From: Botrytis cinerea B05.10
Taxonomy: Eukaryota > Ascomycota > Leotiomycetes > Helotiales > Sclerotiniaceae
Assembly: GCF_000143535.2 (NCBI RefSeq)
Contig: NC_037314.1
Coordinates: forward strand, 1,550,001-1,614,000
Direction: 5' to 3'
DNA length: 64,000 nucleotides
The notes below the pieces were generated by a model. It was not told the origin of the DNA. It did no database searches and saw only the letters and a list, made by a program, of their open reading frames with translations. Of this stretch, positions 46,555-58,911 are shown piece after piece; the first letter of the stretch is position 1; every line of letters begins with the position of its first letter. The position numbers and the translations under genes are program-made.

Positions 46555-46627
46555 AAATCACTTTTCGGCACATCGTTGTCCTGGATTGTCGAACAAATTG
46601 TGTACCCCTCTGAAGTAAAATATTTCC

Positions 46628-47799
46628 TTACAACCCGAACAGACTTTTGCCTTCCGTAATACCCACAGTTAGGGGCACGTTGGTAACAGCATTACCAATC
46701 TTGGCTTTGATCTCCTCGGTCTTTATTTGAATCTGCTTTACTTTCATCAATTCATCGGCTGTCAATCGCTCGGTAGCTTCAATAAGTTCTCGGTCTGGAG
46801 GCAATAGTGTCCACGCAATGCTAACATGAAAAGCGTTTGATAAATCAGCCATATCATTGAAAGCATCCTTTTTTTGCTGCGTCTTGCCCCTGAAAGGTTT
46901 GCCGTGTTGAGAGGGGTGAGCACCTTTTGTTACTTGTTGGCCATTAGTTACACTCGTTCTAGAGTTTGCGTACAGGGGCGGCTGTCCAAATTCCTCCACG
47001 ACTTTATTACTGACGTGAAGTAATTTGTTTAAGGCGTTGCTTTCCGGAGTATTGACGCGGAGGACCAGAAACCATCGAGTCTTTTCATAGTTCGGAACCC
47101 AAGCTAAACCGGAGAACCCCATCTCAAAACTTGAAATTGGTTAGTCACGTGAAACCCCTAATTCAAACGGAAAATGGACTTACGGACGAACTCCGGAGGA
47201 TTTTATGACTTGTTCGAATGAAGTCAAGAAGGTATCTTTAACATCTTTGGAAAATCCAATTGCCCGTGAAAGACTGACGTGTAAGGGGAGAGGGACTCCA
47301 AGATCGTTTGACAAAAATGTTTGAATGTCGTGGGTTTTGAACGACTCAACTTGTGAGATCAAGGATGATACAAGATCAAATTCTATCGTCGAAGGATACC
47401 CTCGATTGAATTAGCGAAACGATCCCGAAAAGAAGGTCTGACAAGAAGGTTAAACCAAGGCATTTATCGGTACTCACACTCAATATAAATATGTGTTGGC
47501 CAATTGCCCTCAATATGGGGAGTCACTCTTTTTCTTCCTCCATGTAAGCTTGGATCATCTCTTGTACTGGCCCTCACGGTTGAGGCATAAAGATCATGAA
47601 ATTTGGAGGGCAGTGGAGGCAATTCTGAAGACGATGAAGAAACGTCTCGCTTTCGCTTTAAATTACTTGAATTGGATGTTTTCGCGTTGACATTCTTTTC
47701 GTCACCTTCTCTGCTGGCTTGGTTGACTTGGCCGTCACGAGGAAGGTCTTCGTCCACAACATGTTCCTCGTCGGACGACATGTAATCGACCAGGGCCAT
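46628..47799 (-). CDS. usb1: U6 snRNA phosphodiesterase Usb1
   Basis: Three exons join in frame: 47799-47478, 47400-47184 and 47129-46628, for 346 aa. The start is MALVDYMSSDEE; frame upstream of it has no ATG. Two HxS motifs mark the 2H phosphodiesterase fold: LHVSLS (His148) and FHVSIAWTL (His281). The WPTHIYIEW and FSGLAWVPNYEKTRWFLVLRV blocks are typical of Usb1. The enzyme trims the 3' oligo-U tail of U6 snRNA and leaves a cyclic phosphate end, needed for spliceosome assembly in the nucleus. The Ser/Arg-rich segment before the first motif and a Lys/Gln insert before the second are probably disordered. Confidence 0.93.
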
Positions 47800-49262
47800 G
47801 ATATGAAGAATATAAGCTTCGTCAGCCTTTCTTGGCTGAAGTGTGTGTGATTGATTCCGAATTGAAGAACCCGACGGCTGCACTAGAACGCAGCAAAAGT
47901 AAGAACTGGGCCCAGTTGACAAGTGCTGGGGTTCATTTGGAATCCAGTCGGACCAATACCCTCGTACCTATACGACAAAGGGCAATCAAGACCCGACCGG
48001 GCTTTCCGCAATTCACGAACGTCTACTCTGTACGGTACGCACGCTGCTAACTTCAGGAGTCAAGGGGCCTAACGAGAAATATGGATTTGTGTGCAAACGA
48101 ATGAAACAAATGAATCTTCATCAATCAAATCATTCCCCAGACCCTGGCGTGTGTTAAGCAGAATGGAAAAGATTTTAAAGTTTGCCCACGGGAATTGGTA
48201 TTCGTGGCAGTGCGACGGTTCAAAGGGCTTAATGCTGGACAAGTGAAAAGTCTAGAACCAAGCTTGACCCGTTATTTAGACGTCAGCGCACCGAGGCTTT
48301 GCGGAGTGGAAAGTTGGTTTGTTTTGGGTTTGGGATTCTCTCGAAAGGACGACAAGACGAAAAGACGAAAAGAGCGAAAATGATAACTAGATAAAACGAT
48401 CTGCTGTTGGAAGTGGATCCTGAAGTGCCTGACTAATCAGTTTCTGGGCCGACTTGCTGCAGCGTTGATGCGTGATTGGAGTGACGGAAGTGAAGTTTGG
48501 CTTGGGAGAGAGGGATGGAGTGATAGATACTGGGATTGCCACGACGCGGCCTTATCTAGCGCGATCAAATTACATCATTGACACCAAGGATACCCTGAAA
48601 TGCTGCGTACCCATTGAACAGCAAGCGACGAGTACGACGAGTACGACGAGTGCGAGGAGTGCAAGGAGTGCCGGTACCAGCACCAGCACCAGCACCAGCA
48701 CCATTCGACTTTTCTTCCCTCTTCCTCTTTGCTCAGACGCAGCCGGCCTTCCTTTGGATTTCTAATTATATCCCTTGTATACCTTGTACACCTTGTCAAA
48801 AGAGAGCTAATGACCTACTTTACTACCCGATCACCTAGCACTCGACCCAAGAGTACTTAATACTTTCCTGCAAACCCTAACAGATCCTTCTTCTTCTCTT
48901 CTCTTCTCCTCTTCTCCTCCTCTCCTGCAATATCTAATAATCTCACCCGAGAAGAAATCTCCTGTTGCGTCTTCACTACTTCGCTACCTCGCTACTAACA
49001 AAAGAATCACCTGGCGATTAATAACGGTCTATTCACGGCTCACTCGGAAATCTCCAGAATCAAACATCACACCATATTTGGTGCTTAATTCTCTTCACAA
49101 TGGACGGCTCAAGTGATAAATGGGTATGTTAAAACTCTCCATCTGTATCCTGATCATTGAAGCAATCAATCAATCGCTCAATTCGCACACACATATATAT
49201 ACACATCAAGCTCTTCATCTATAAAACCCACAATATCAATCAAATCCCATCACGTCATCACA
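47800..49262. promoter_or_regulatory. divergent promoter of usb1 and pal1
   Basis: 1.5 kb between start codons. Pyrimidine-rich CTTCTTCTTCTCTTCTCTTCTCC DNA near 48888-48925 lies about 340 bp before the Pal1 ATG and probably marks the core promoter. Short repeats are seen at GACGAGTACGACGAGTACGACG near 48628 and CACCAGCACCAGCACCAGCACC near 48680. Also contains the short uORF listed next. No other gene. Confidence 0.5.
49100..49132 (+). promoter_or_regulatory. 11-codon uORF in the pal1 leader
   Basis: ATG GAC GGC TCA AGT GAT AAA TGG GTA TGT TAA. The GTATGT inside is also a possible 5' UTR splice donor, so this uORF may be cut by splicing in some transcripts. No acceptor that keeps frame with the Pal1 ATG is seen. 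Confidence 0.4.
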
Positions 49263-50676
49263 ATGGCCACTAATAACCATTTCTTCAATCAGGCTCAGCA
49301 ATACCTAATCGATCCTCTCACTGCTCCTCAGCCAAGCGAAGAAACAGGTCCCGGAAGCCATTTCAAATCTTCCATTCCACAAACCAAATCAAGCAGTTTC
49401 GGTAGAAACAATTCCACCAAGAAAACAGCCCAACCAACCGTGTCATCCTACCCGACACCTCCCTCCTCAGCGAGCCCTACCAAATCCTCCTTCAGCTCCA
49501 ACAATCCCTATTCATCTCATCGTCAATCGGCTTTTGGCGGCTACCCCAAATCCAACGGTGGAAGTCTCCGCAGCAGTCTCGACGAACCTGTAAGCAATAA
49601 TGGCAAAGGACGTCGACGAGGTAGCTCACTAGGCGAGCGTTATCCCGGCGACATGTCCCACAGACCTCTCGACCAACTACGTCAAGAAACTAAAACAGCT
49701 TATCGATCTCCACACCTCCGTAAGAAGCACATTCCAGGTGCCGATACAATTGACTCTCTCGATCGTACTGCAGTCGGTGGTGCGTATCATCATGGAGGCC
49801 CTTATGATGCTACATTGATGGCGCGTAATACAAGTTACAAGAATTCCCCCGTGGCAGCGGTTGCAGAATCGAATGCGGAAGCTATCAGAGCTACCCCGAG
49901 AGAGAATATTCAAGATAGTTTGGATAGGCATATTCCATTATCAGGAACAGCTGTGATTCCTCCCGGAATGCCTGGACCAGATGGCAGGATTATGAATTAT
50001 GAAGAAGGTGCGGATTTGATGAGGGAACCTGATGCTGCTGGTGGTGCATATAAGAGATGGGATCATGTGGTATGTTTTGCTTTTTCTTCCTGATTTTTCT
50101 GCTCCTATCTCTACTGTCATAATATGTATACCTCAAAACTGGACTCTCGAATTCCAAAGTTCAGACGAGAGGGAGTCCGTTCGCCAACTCCAGCTCATCT
50201 CACTTTCACTTCACATCCAGATGATACTCAGTCCACCACCCAACCAAAACTAACCACTGCCCCCTCAGAAATACCTCCCCGAAGACTACAAAGGCAAAGG
50301 CGAACCCTCCTTCACCATCGAAAAAGCCCTCAAAGATCACAAACGCGCCCAAAAAGCCCACGGTCGCAACATGTCCGACGGAAACTCGGCCTACGAAATG
50401 CAATACCAACCTTCCTCGTCCGCATCGGGATCGAGTCTCCAACCCCCTCCCACAAACCGCCAAAGAAGCGCAAGTGGAAGTAACCTCATGAGCGGCGGTA
50501 GCAAAAACACGACGACGACGAGCGGAAGAGCAATGGGAACGGTAGACTTTTCAAATGATGACGCGGGCGTGGGAAGCAGCCGAAGTTACAGTTCTGGGAA
50601 ATCGCACAAGATGGGCGAGGGTCTCAAGAGAAGATTCGGCAGCTTGAAGAGAAGTTTGAAGGGGAGCGAGAATTAA
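49263..50676 (+). CDS. pal1: Pal1 cell morphogenesis protein
   Basis: Two exons join in phase 0: 49263-50069 and 50269-50676, for about 404 aa. The 199-bp intron has a CTAAC branch site and CCCTCAG acceptor. The Pal1 core is seen in ADTIDSLDRTAVGGAYHHGGPYDATLMARN, then the PRENIQDSLDRH motif, and DGRIMNYEEGADLMREPDAAGGAYKRWDH. The N-terminus is disordered (Ser/Pro/Asn), the C-terminus Ser/Gly-rich with the basic end GEGLKRRFGSLKRSLKGS. In fission yeast Pal1 is a membrane-associated protein at sites of growth and interacts with endocytic coat proteins; here it likely acts in polarity. Many RRxS-type phosphosites. Confidence 0.9.
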
Positions 50677-51434
50677 TTTTGGATGGTAAATTTGCTTTGT
50701 TGCGAGAACGGTTAAGAGAGGGACGGCAATGGCTTTTGGTTGGAAGGGATGCCTCTAAACATGGATATGGACATGAATATGAACACATGGGATGCATGGA
50801 TGGAATCGATGGCAACGATGTATTTTTAGACTTGGAGAAAAAATTGTACAATATGAGTTTCCTTAATAATTCCTAGGCAGAAATATATGAGAGTAGATGA
50901 TCAACTATTCATTTGAGAATTACATATGCATCTCCTCCCATCAAATCCATCTCGTCGATCGCCCACCCCCATACTCACTCACTACAATCACTTCGGGAGT
51001 TAAATTATTATGCTGTGGATGCAATGTTGTGTTATTAATGACATACCACTATCAGTATAGCATGTCGATATTTACATCATTATCATCCTCCACCCACCCA
51101 TCCATCCATTGAAAGATTGAACATCTACCTCCTCCACCGCCCTGCTTTTCACGCACCTCTTTCCCGTCAAATTCTTTCTTCTCATCACACTCGTCCGTTC
51201 ATTCAACTCCTCCCCAAATAAATCAAACCTCCATATTAAACTCCATAAAACCAAAATGCAGAAAATGCATGTGTACTATTTGGGTATCCCACTTGCGCAC
51301 CATCCACAAATAATCCCAAACGCCATTGTTATGCGTGTATAAACCCCCATCACTTATTCCATCCGTCTAAATCGCTTGCTGTCACAAACAGAATAGTTCC
51401 CAAAACTTGAAATTCCTTCCCAAACGACTTTCGA
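50677..51434. other. convergent 3' flanks, no gene seen
   Basis: Between the stop codons of pal1 and the histidine kinase. It should hold both 3' UTRs. Small frames here show no motif. Confidence 0.5.
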
Positions 51435-54400
51435 TTATTCCAACTCTGTCTTTGAACCCGCTTGACTCTTTATTACCAATGCCTCAACTTTTGGTATTAG
51501 ATCTGGCATGCGAAACGGTTTAGAAACAACATCATCCTAGTTCCAATTATTAGTCATGTTTCCAAAAAAGAAAAACATCTCTATACAGGATAGGATGAAG
51601 GGGCCGCATACCATCCCAGTAGCTAAAGCCGTCTCAATTTGTTCCAATCTTGCATTTGCTGTGACTGCAATTATTGGAACATGGCGAACAATCGTTCCAT
51701 CGGCCTCTAATGCTCGAATCTTTTTGGTGCAAGTAAGACCGTCCACTGAAAGTTAAATTATTAGCATACCCATTCAAAAGTCTAGATCAGCGAAGAGAAA
51801 TGTGGACATACTTATTGGCATTTCAAGATCCATCAAAACACATGAAATACTTGTTCTTTCCGCGGTGGGAGTTTCATTCTTCCAAAAAGACGACGCTTCC
51901 AACTTATGCAAAGCCTCCAACCCGTGGTTGCTAACTTGCGTCACAAACCCGGCTCTGTGTAATTGTTTTTGCAAAACGCGTTGATTAACAAGGTTGTCTT
52001 CAACGATAAGAATTGTGATATCTTTGTAATCAACTTTTGGCCTTGGTGATATCCTAGCTACACTTGTTGAAGCTTCTCCTTTGGATCTATCTAATGTAAG
52101 CAGGGAATCATAGCAACAACAAAACACAAGTTATTTGATGCGTGTGAACACGGAAGAGATTAAAACATACTGGGTATGCACTGGCTTCTCCAACGAGCTG
52201 TTGATATTTTCCACCGCTGTAAGATTTGGGGTACGCGAAGAAGGCTTTCGATTCATGGCACTGTAGTTTGGAGAAGATAGAGGTGATGTTTCGGGACTGC
52301 GCTCAGCCCGACGAGCCTTGACGTAAAACGCAAAACAACTGCCGACTCCTTTTTCTGAGGAGACTCCAATTTGTCCACCTTGAAGTTCGGTTAATTCTCT
52401 CGAGATGAACAATCCGAGGCCTGACCCGCCATATTGAACATGAGTGCGTGGAGACGCTTGTGAAAATCGCTGGAATAAAATCGACACCTCTTTTTCATCA
52501 AGACCTCTGCCTGTATCTTGAACAGCAAATTTCAGATATAAATTTTCGCCTGGACCCCATTCTGCTTCATCCATTGCCAAACCCGTAATACCTGAGCGCG
52601 AAGGAAAATATTGAACGGTGGTATCACTGTTTGCCGGATGTTCCTTCGTCGCACCAATACTCACGATAATTGATCGTTGAGGCTGACCCGTGGTGAATTT
52701 TATAGCATTCGTTAGCAGATTTATTAGGACTTGTAATAGCCGTGATGGATCAAGCTTTGCCCAATTGATGTTAAGGTCAGTATACGAGTCCTGGATTTGA
52801 AACTCTATAGAGATGTCATGTTTTTCCATATCTCCTTCAAACATCTTGATGGCACGCCTGGCTACAGATATTGGTTGCGTTGAGACAGGTGCTACGACTA
52901 GGAGCGCAGAGTCTAATTTAGACAAGGTCAGGATGTCATCGACGATGCGTTTCTGATGCTGCGCACAAAGTGCGATAGTTTGAGCTGCATCAATGCTGCT
53001 TTCGATAAGTTCTGATATCTCCTGAGGCGCTTCCATATTTCGCGCATTTGATTTCAGACCTTTGAGAGCAGGAGCAGTCAAAGCACTGGTAATTTCATCC
53101 GAACATTGAAGGATCGCACTCAATGGATTGCGCATTTCATGGCTAGTCATATCGATGAAATTCTCCTGTTGTCGTTTTAACTCTATTGCCTCTTTCGTCT
53201 TCTGTTTCTGAAACTCCTCTGCCCATTTTTGATGTGATATATCCGTGATACAGCCGAAGATGCTCATCAGGTTGTTGTCTTTATCCCTAAGTGAAGTGCA
53301 ATTCATGAGAGCCCATGTATCGGTCAAAGCATGCTTACTTTGCCATGGCGTTTTGAAACGAAACTCTTTCGTCACGTTTACTTTCTGTGCAACCAATTTG
53401 TTCCAGGTAGCTTGAACTCCTTCGCGATCTTCTTCTTTTATGCTTTCCATCCATGACTTTGCGCTATTATCTGATCGAGGATGCCGCGATATTTCCCACC
53501 AAGCATCGTTAGAAAATGTGATTTCTCCCTGAGAATTCGCAATGAACATTCCAACCGGAGCCATTTCAGCCATGCGGGTAAATCTACTTTCACTTTCCAC
53601 GGCTTCTTGGGTGCGTAGGTTGACAAGCTCCGATAATTCTTGGCGATCTTGGGCAGCAATGCGCGCTGCTTTCTGACCTTTGCGGATTTCTTCCTCGTAG
53701 AGAACAACTGACGCCATTGAAGTTGCCAATTGGCGAGTCATGAGCTCAACAAACAAACTATAATCATCGTCATAAGGTCTTCTTGGATTCACTCCCATGA
53801 CCAAGAAACCTAGTATGGACTCTCTGCTAGTGGCATGAAGTGGTATGGCAACGGCAGCTCGGCAAGGATCGCCAAACCCTACACATTCGAGATTTTTGAT
53901 TAGTTCCGCTGGTAGGGTTCCTTCCTCAGTGGTAAGCAGTACAGGCCTATCAAGCCTCATACATTCTCTCAAATATGGAGCAAATCCATCTTCGCTGAGG
54001 TGAAGGTCCAATGGTGTAGCAGCTGATTGATGGCCCGAAGGTACGCCAATTGTTCCCTCCAACACACAACATGGAGCTTGTGACATGCTTCCGGAGTTCA
54101 ATGATCTCTGTGAGCTCATGTCGCTATCAACATCCTCATTGACAGAGTAGAGAAAAGCAAACGGTATGTCAAAGGGGTTGTACTCCAATGATTTGATGAC
54201 TTGTGCCCAAAATCCTTTGATGTTTCTCGCAGTAGCTGTCTTCTCTCCAACTTCTCGCAAAGTAAGCATTCGACGTTCCGATATCACCCTTCTCGTCTTT
54301 TCCCATGCCGGATTATACAACCCGACTACAGAGCCATCCTCTCCGACTAGTGGAATTATACTCCATGCAAAGTAGCATTCTTCCAGGTAACCATTTCGCT

Positions 54401-56464
54401 TGATGAAAAGTCTATCTTCGTCTTTCATGGTGGCTTGACCAGATGATTTCGCTTTTGCAAAAACCGCTTCGATATCACCCCAGATTTCCGCCCAAGCTGT
54501 TTTGTAACTTTGACCCATCAAGCTAGGGTGTTTTTGACCTGCTAGTAAGATATACGCTTCGTTGTATATGGTTGTATATTCAGCTCCCCAGTACATGGCC
54601 GATGGGTGAGGACTTCCCATGATGAGATTACACATAGCTCTCAAGTCAAAACTCCAGTTTTTCATGGGTCCAAGAGGGGAGGCTGACCAATTAACATTAC
54701 GAGTGAATTGAATGTGTCGAGGTAACGCTGCGTTTAGTGGAAGTCTTGTCCAATCGAATGAGGACCCATCTATTTGTGCTACTTTGTTGCCAACAAGAAG
54801 TGATTCTGTCGGGCCCGAATCTGGGACAACTGTAGCTACATCTCCAAAGTAATCAGATGGCTCAGGGAATAGATCCGTTGAGCTTTTCAAATCTTGACCT
54901 ATTACGAAACCTGGATTCGGTATAGCAGGGCTGCTATTGTTTGCGTTCGATGAGGTCGAGTTGGTTGTGGGAATCTGAGTTCTAACGCCATTCATTACAC
55001 GAAGACGTTTTCTTAAAGTCGAACAACTCCACGTGAACCCTCCATACAAAAATGATGGCAAGCATATATCTAAAGATTCGCCTTCTTTGCTCACAAAACT
55101 TAGCACCCATGCTTTAAACTCCGGAAACGCATGGGTAACGATTGTAGGAGAAGACAGATCCGCAAAGCCTGCTACCATTTCCAATAATGGAATCATAGCC
55201 CGCAGTGATGCATTCGCATATTCTAGTCGTAAACGACCACCGGGTATATAATTTTCCTGATTAGAAACATCTATTATGAAAGTTGGTCTCTCATCTTGCT
55301 CTAGAAGTTCGATTATGCCCACTTTGTGAATCAATGAGCCCTCTTGAGGATTCGCGCTCAGCTTAGGACTGGCTGTGCGCCTTTGCTGTTCTAGATTCAG
55401 CGTGGGCCCGATGGATTTACCAGGAGGATTCGAGTTGTTCCCCAATATATTACCACGAGCTAAGCTTTTGGTAAAACACCGTCAGTATCATTCCTCCGAG
55501 CTTTTTTAAAATAAAAACAGTGTGAAAGTGATGCCATAGGAAGCATGAAAATTTCCAACCAGTAAGCATGGTTAAAAAAAAAAATCAAAGAGAAATCTGA
55601 CATCGAACTGACTTGAGTATTGTTATACTAGTGCCGTCTTTATCTAGTTTCGACATAACTGTCGTGTCTATATTTGGAGAACTTTGGGAGGAATGTGTCC
55701 TTCTGAGTTTATGAGTTGTAAATCGGGGAGACCTAGGCGATTGTAAATTTGCAGGACAGTCGTTCGCTGCTTCATTATCTGGCTGGGGTATATGACAAGG
55801 TTTCAATTTTGCGCGGTGTCGTTTGAACTAGATAGATGGAAAGGTTTTAGTTTCGTGAACGTGCCAAATTCAACCAAAAACATGTATTTAGAGAATCTTA
55901 CGGGTGGTTCTGAGAGCGTGATATCGAGGATTCTCTCTGATACATTATCCTCCACTCTAGAATGTTTCGAGGCTTGCAGTGATGGTGATAACGGCGACAA
56001 CTGAGGGGTTGATAATAGAGTGGCAGACGAGGCGGTTGATACTCTCCTTTGGGTCTCGATATCTTTTGTATTTTGTATGTCTAGGTCTCCATCTCGGTCT
56101 CGACTTGGATAAACAGAAGCAGGCCAGGAATTGCTATTGTGCGACGACAACGATATGGGAATGTCAACATTAATAAATTGAGGCGGAGAATTGTTCTTGT
56201 TTGTTGATGTGAATTGTCCAGATTCTCGAGTATCGAATTCTTCTGTACCATGTGTTGAAATTAACCCCTGTCCCTTTGTCCGATCCAAGCCAGATGCGTA
56301 GCCACTAGCTCCACATGACGTCTGTGCCAATGTCGGTTCTAGTATTGGTATGGGGGATTGATTAATTGTGATTGTGCAGCGGCTGACACTGTTAATAAGA
56401 GGCTTGTCATTGCTGACTTTCTTCACTTCTTCGTGACGAAGATGCTGATGTTGATATTGGTGTT

Positions 56465-56522
<58 letters not shown>

Positions 56523-56591
56523 TTGATCTTGATGCTGTCGACAATTCTCCTCAAATCTGGAAGCAAAGATAGATTCTGGTTCCGAGTTCAT
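51435..56591 (-). CDS. hybrid sensor histidine kinase with PAS-GAF-PAS and receiver domains
   Basis: Six exons join in frame: 56591-55902, 55827-55613, 55464-52171, 52086-51812, 51745-51612 and 51536-51435, for about 1569 aa. Order: polyQ N-terminus; PAS-like domain ~550-700 (WSASPLGPMKNWSFDLR, MYWGAEYTTIYNEAY); GAF-like ~715-895; PAS ~930-1050 (MAEMAPVGMFIANSQGEITF); HisKA with phospho-His1077 (MTSHEMRNPLSAIL); HATPase with N box NLLTNAIKF, G1 VQDTGRGLDE and G2 GGSGLGLFISREL; receiver ~1422-1550 with phospho-Asp about 1486 (VLMDLEMPIMDG) and conserved Lys in SKPFRMP. It signals through a phosphorelay to Ypd1/Ssk1/Skn7; no membrane helix, so probably cytosolic. I could not assign a fungal HHK class with confidence. 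The second intron was chosen for phase and branch site. Confidence 0.92.
56467..56525. repeat. (CAG/CAA)n repeat coding polyglutamine
   Basis: Mixed CTG/TTG (minus: CAG/CAA) array of about 20 codons near the N-terminus of the histidine kinase. All triplets are in frame; CAA interruptions should lower slippage. Confidence 0.9.
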
Positions 56592-58911
56592 TAGTCCTTC
56601 CTTGTCTTAGCACAAAATGCTATGTTTGCATTTAATTTCAAGAGGGTCCGTCGCTTTAACCCATGTACTCCATGTAACCTTGGGGGTGGAAGAGGGCTGA
56701 TGGGCGGACAGGCGGAGGAGGTGATTTGTCTCTTCCTCCAAGCTGATCCTAATAGGAGGGGATCTCGAAGAAACTCAACTAATTGATGGATTATCGTTTC
56801 GGTATCAATAGAGTAGCCTTGACTACCTATTTATTTGAATCTAGTAAATTGATAGAAGGACCGGCAGGTAGACAATCGGCAATTGTACTATTGTACGCTA
56901 TTGTCGAGATGGTTAATTGGGAAAGATGGTGAGTAGGCAGGTAGCCACTGCAGTGGGGAGGTAGACAGGTATAAAGATTAAACGATAGGGGGCAAGTCAA
57001 TAGTTTCTTGAGGATAGTCTTGGTGATTTGTGGTTTGTTAGAGTAACAAAAGATAAAGAAAAGACAGGAAACAACAGCAATGGGTAATCATAGCTGAGCA
57101 ATCACTAGCATAATAAACAAGTTGTACCGTTTTTCTTGTCAAGTTGCGGCTTTGTGGTCACTGGTCGAAGTTTCTTCTGCTCAATGGTTGAAACTTGTAC
57201 ATCGGAAGAATGAATGAATGAGTGAATGAGAATGGATGGGCGGTTTCACAGTAGAAGCAACTACTGAGTAGGAGGTACTAAATACTAGGTGTCTACTGTA
57301 TTCCTTCTTCATGCCAGTACAAGATACATGACTAAAGCTCTTAAAAATATAAGAAGTGTGGCAGCATTAATCAAGTACCTAGTACCTCTTGTCTACCTGT
57401 ACATGAATGGCAATGACAATCCTTCCCTTCCTCGGGGCTCCAACATATTAGATGAATGATTGGTGTAGATGGTTTAAACTTTACCTATCAAAGGAATACG
57501 GAGGGATACAGGCAAATATATTCCGCGGATAGTAGGTACGAGGTACGAGGTACTGGGTACCAGGCATCCAGGTGAACTTGCTTTTTGTGAATCCATTTGG
57601 TCGAGAATTCTCCTGGAGATAGATGGAAGGGGGGGAAATTCGATGGACCAGGATTCATTGGAATCCTAGAAGGCTAGAATTAGAACGAGATCGTTGATCA
57701 ATCTGCAAGTCTATCTAGGTACGTGAGCTCGTTAAGGTCCCGACTGGCAGTGACTGCAGCTAATCCTTAACTTTTGACTCTCAACTCGTACGACATTGGG
57801 GGAAAGGGAGCGAATCAAGCATCAATCAGAAACAGGATGATTCCGGGGTAACTAGATACCTTACCTACCTGAGTATGTAGTATTTCGAACAGTGGTCCTT
57901 GAGTCAGTCCCTTAACCTTATAACCCTTACGTATATTAAGTCAGGATTCCATGGCCTAGGGCTATGGATTCTAGAGGTGCTATCTCCCAATACACACTAG
58001 GTGTATATTTCAATTCCCAAGGCGATTAAGCATACAAATCGTTCTCTGAACCACATTAGAGACCAACATACAGAATGTCTGTTCGGTTGTCATTATTTAA
58101 TATTGTTTGTGTTCGTGCTCGGCCAACTCTGCTCCGGGCTGATGGTAAGAAGTTCAAGGTATTGGGCAACACGGGAATCGAAAAGCTCTTCAGTACATTT
58201 CTAGAATGCTGGAAAGAGTATCAATATAAACATACTGACTACCTACCGAAGGTAAAACTTCAACTGTTCGGGTATTTTCCAGGTGGGTTGTTTTGTTCTA
58301 CTCAAATACCAACGCTGATGCTCTATCACAGAAAGAAGCTTTGTTGCCGACCACCTACCTAGTAAACACAATCCGAGCACGATCTAGACAATCTCGATAT
58401 TCGGACCTATGCTCCGCAGTTTTATGTTCTTTCCAGCAATCGATTGGCCTCGCTGACGATTAGTATTTATTGTTCCTCTAAAAAGGTTAAACTGCTTAAT
58501 AAATGACGTCGGGCCTTCCGCTCAAGGAACAGCTCGAAAAATCGATACTGTATAAAGCCCGACACTAGCATTTTGAGGCAGTGCTACCGCGGCCTAGTGG
58601 TTAAACTTCCTCGCAGCATCGCAAGTGAAGCACCGATTTGGTTCATCTCGACGCATTAGTTTCTTTGCACGCACCTCTATGCCATTTAGGTGCTATTGGC
58701 GCTTCCTAACGGTCTTTTCGGTCGAAAATGTTGTGTCTGCTTATCAATCAATTGCGATCATGACTGACATCTAGATGTCACAATATGTTGATCCTTGAAT
58801 CAATGTTTTCCTCTGGCTCTTCTGAAAATCAACCTTAGATGCCTTCCAGATCCCAGTAGCTCAAAATTGTTGGTACATCTACAAATGCTCGCGTGTTAAC
58901 AACTTCTCACC
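56592..58911. promoter_or_regulatory. long divergent intergenic region with a tRNA-like segment
   Basis: 2.3 kb between two divergent starts. It has GTAGGTACGAGGTACGAGGTACTGGGTACC near 57530 and GAATGAATGAGTGAATGAG near 57215. A 95-codon ATG frame at 58075-58362 has no motif. The tRNA-like stretch at 58583-58657 is listed separately. Confidence 0.45.
58583..58657 (+). other. tRNA-like segment with A and B boxes, possible SINE head
   Basis: An A-box-like CGGCCTAGTGG (58590-58600) and a B-box-like GGTTCATCTC (58640-58649) are about 50 bp apart, as in tRNA genes and tRNA-derived SINEs. The ends do not pair into an acceptor stem and no 3' partner is visible, so a functional tRNA is unlikely. Confidence 0.35.

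Noticed and set aside
58075..58362. 95-codon plus frame in the histidine kinase upstream region
   Set aside because: Clean ATG but no recognisable motif, no splice partner, and AT-rich surroundings; kept only as an unsupported possibility.
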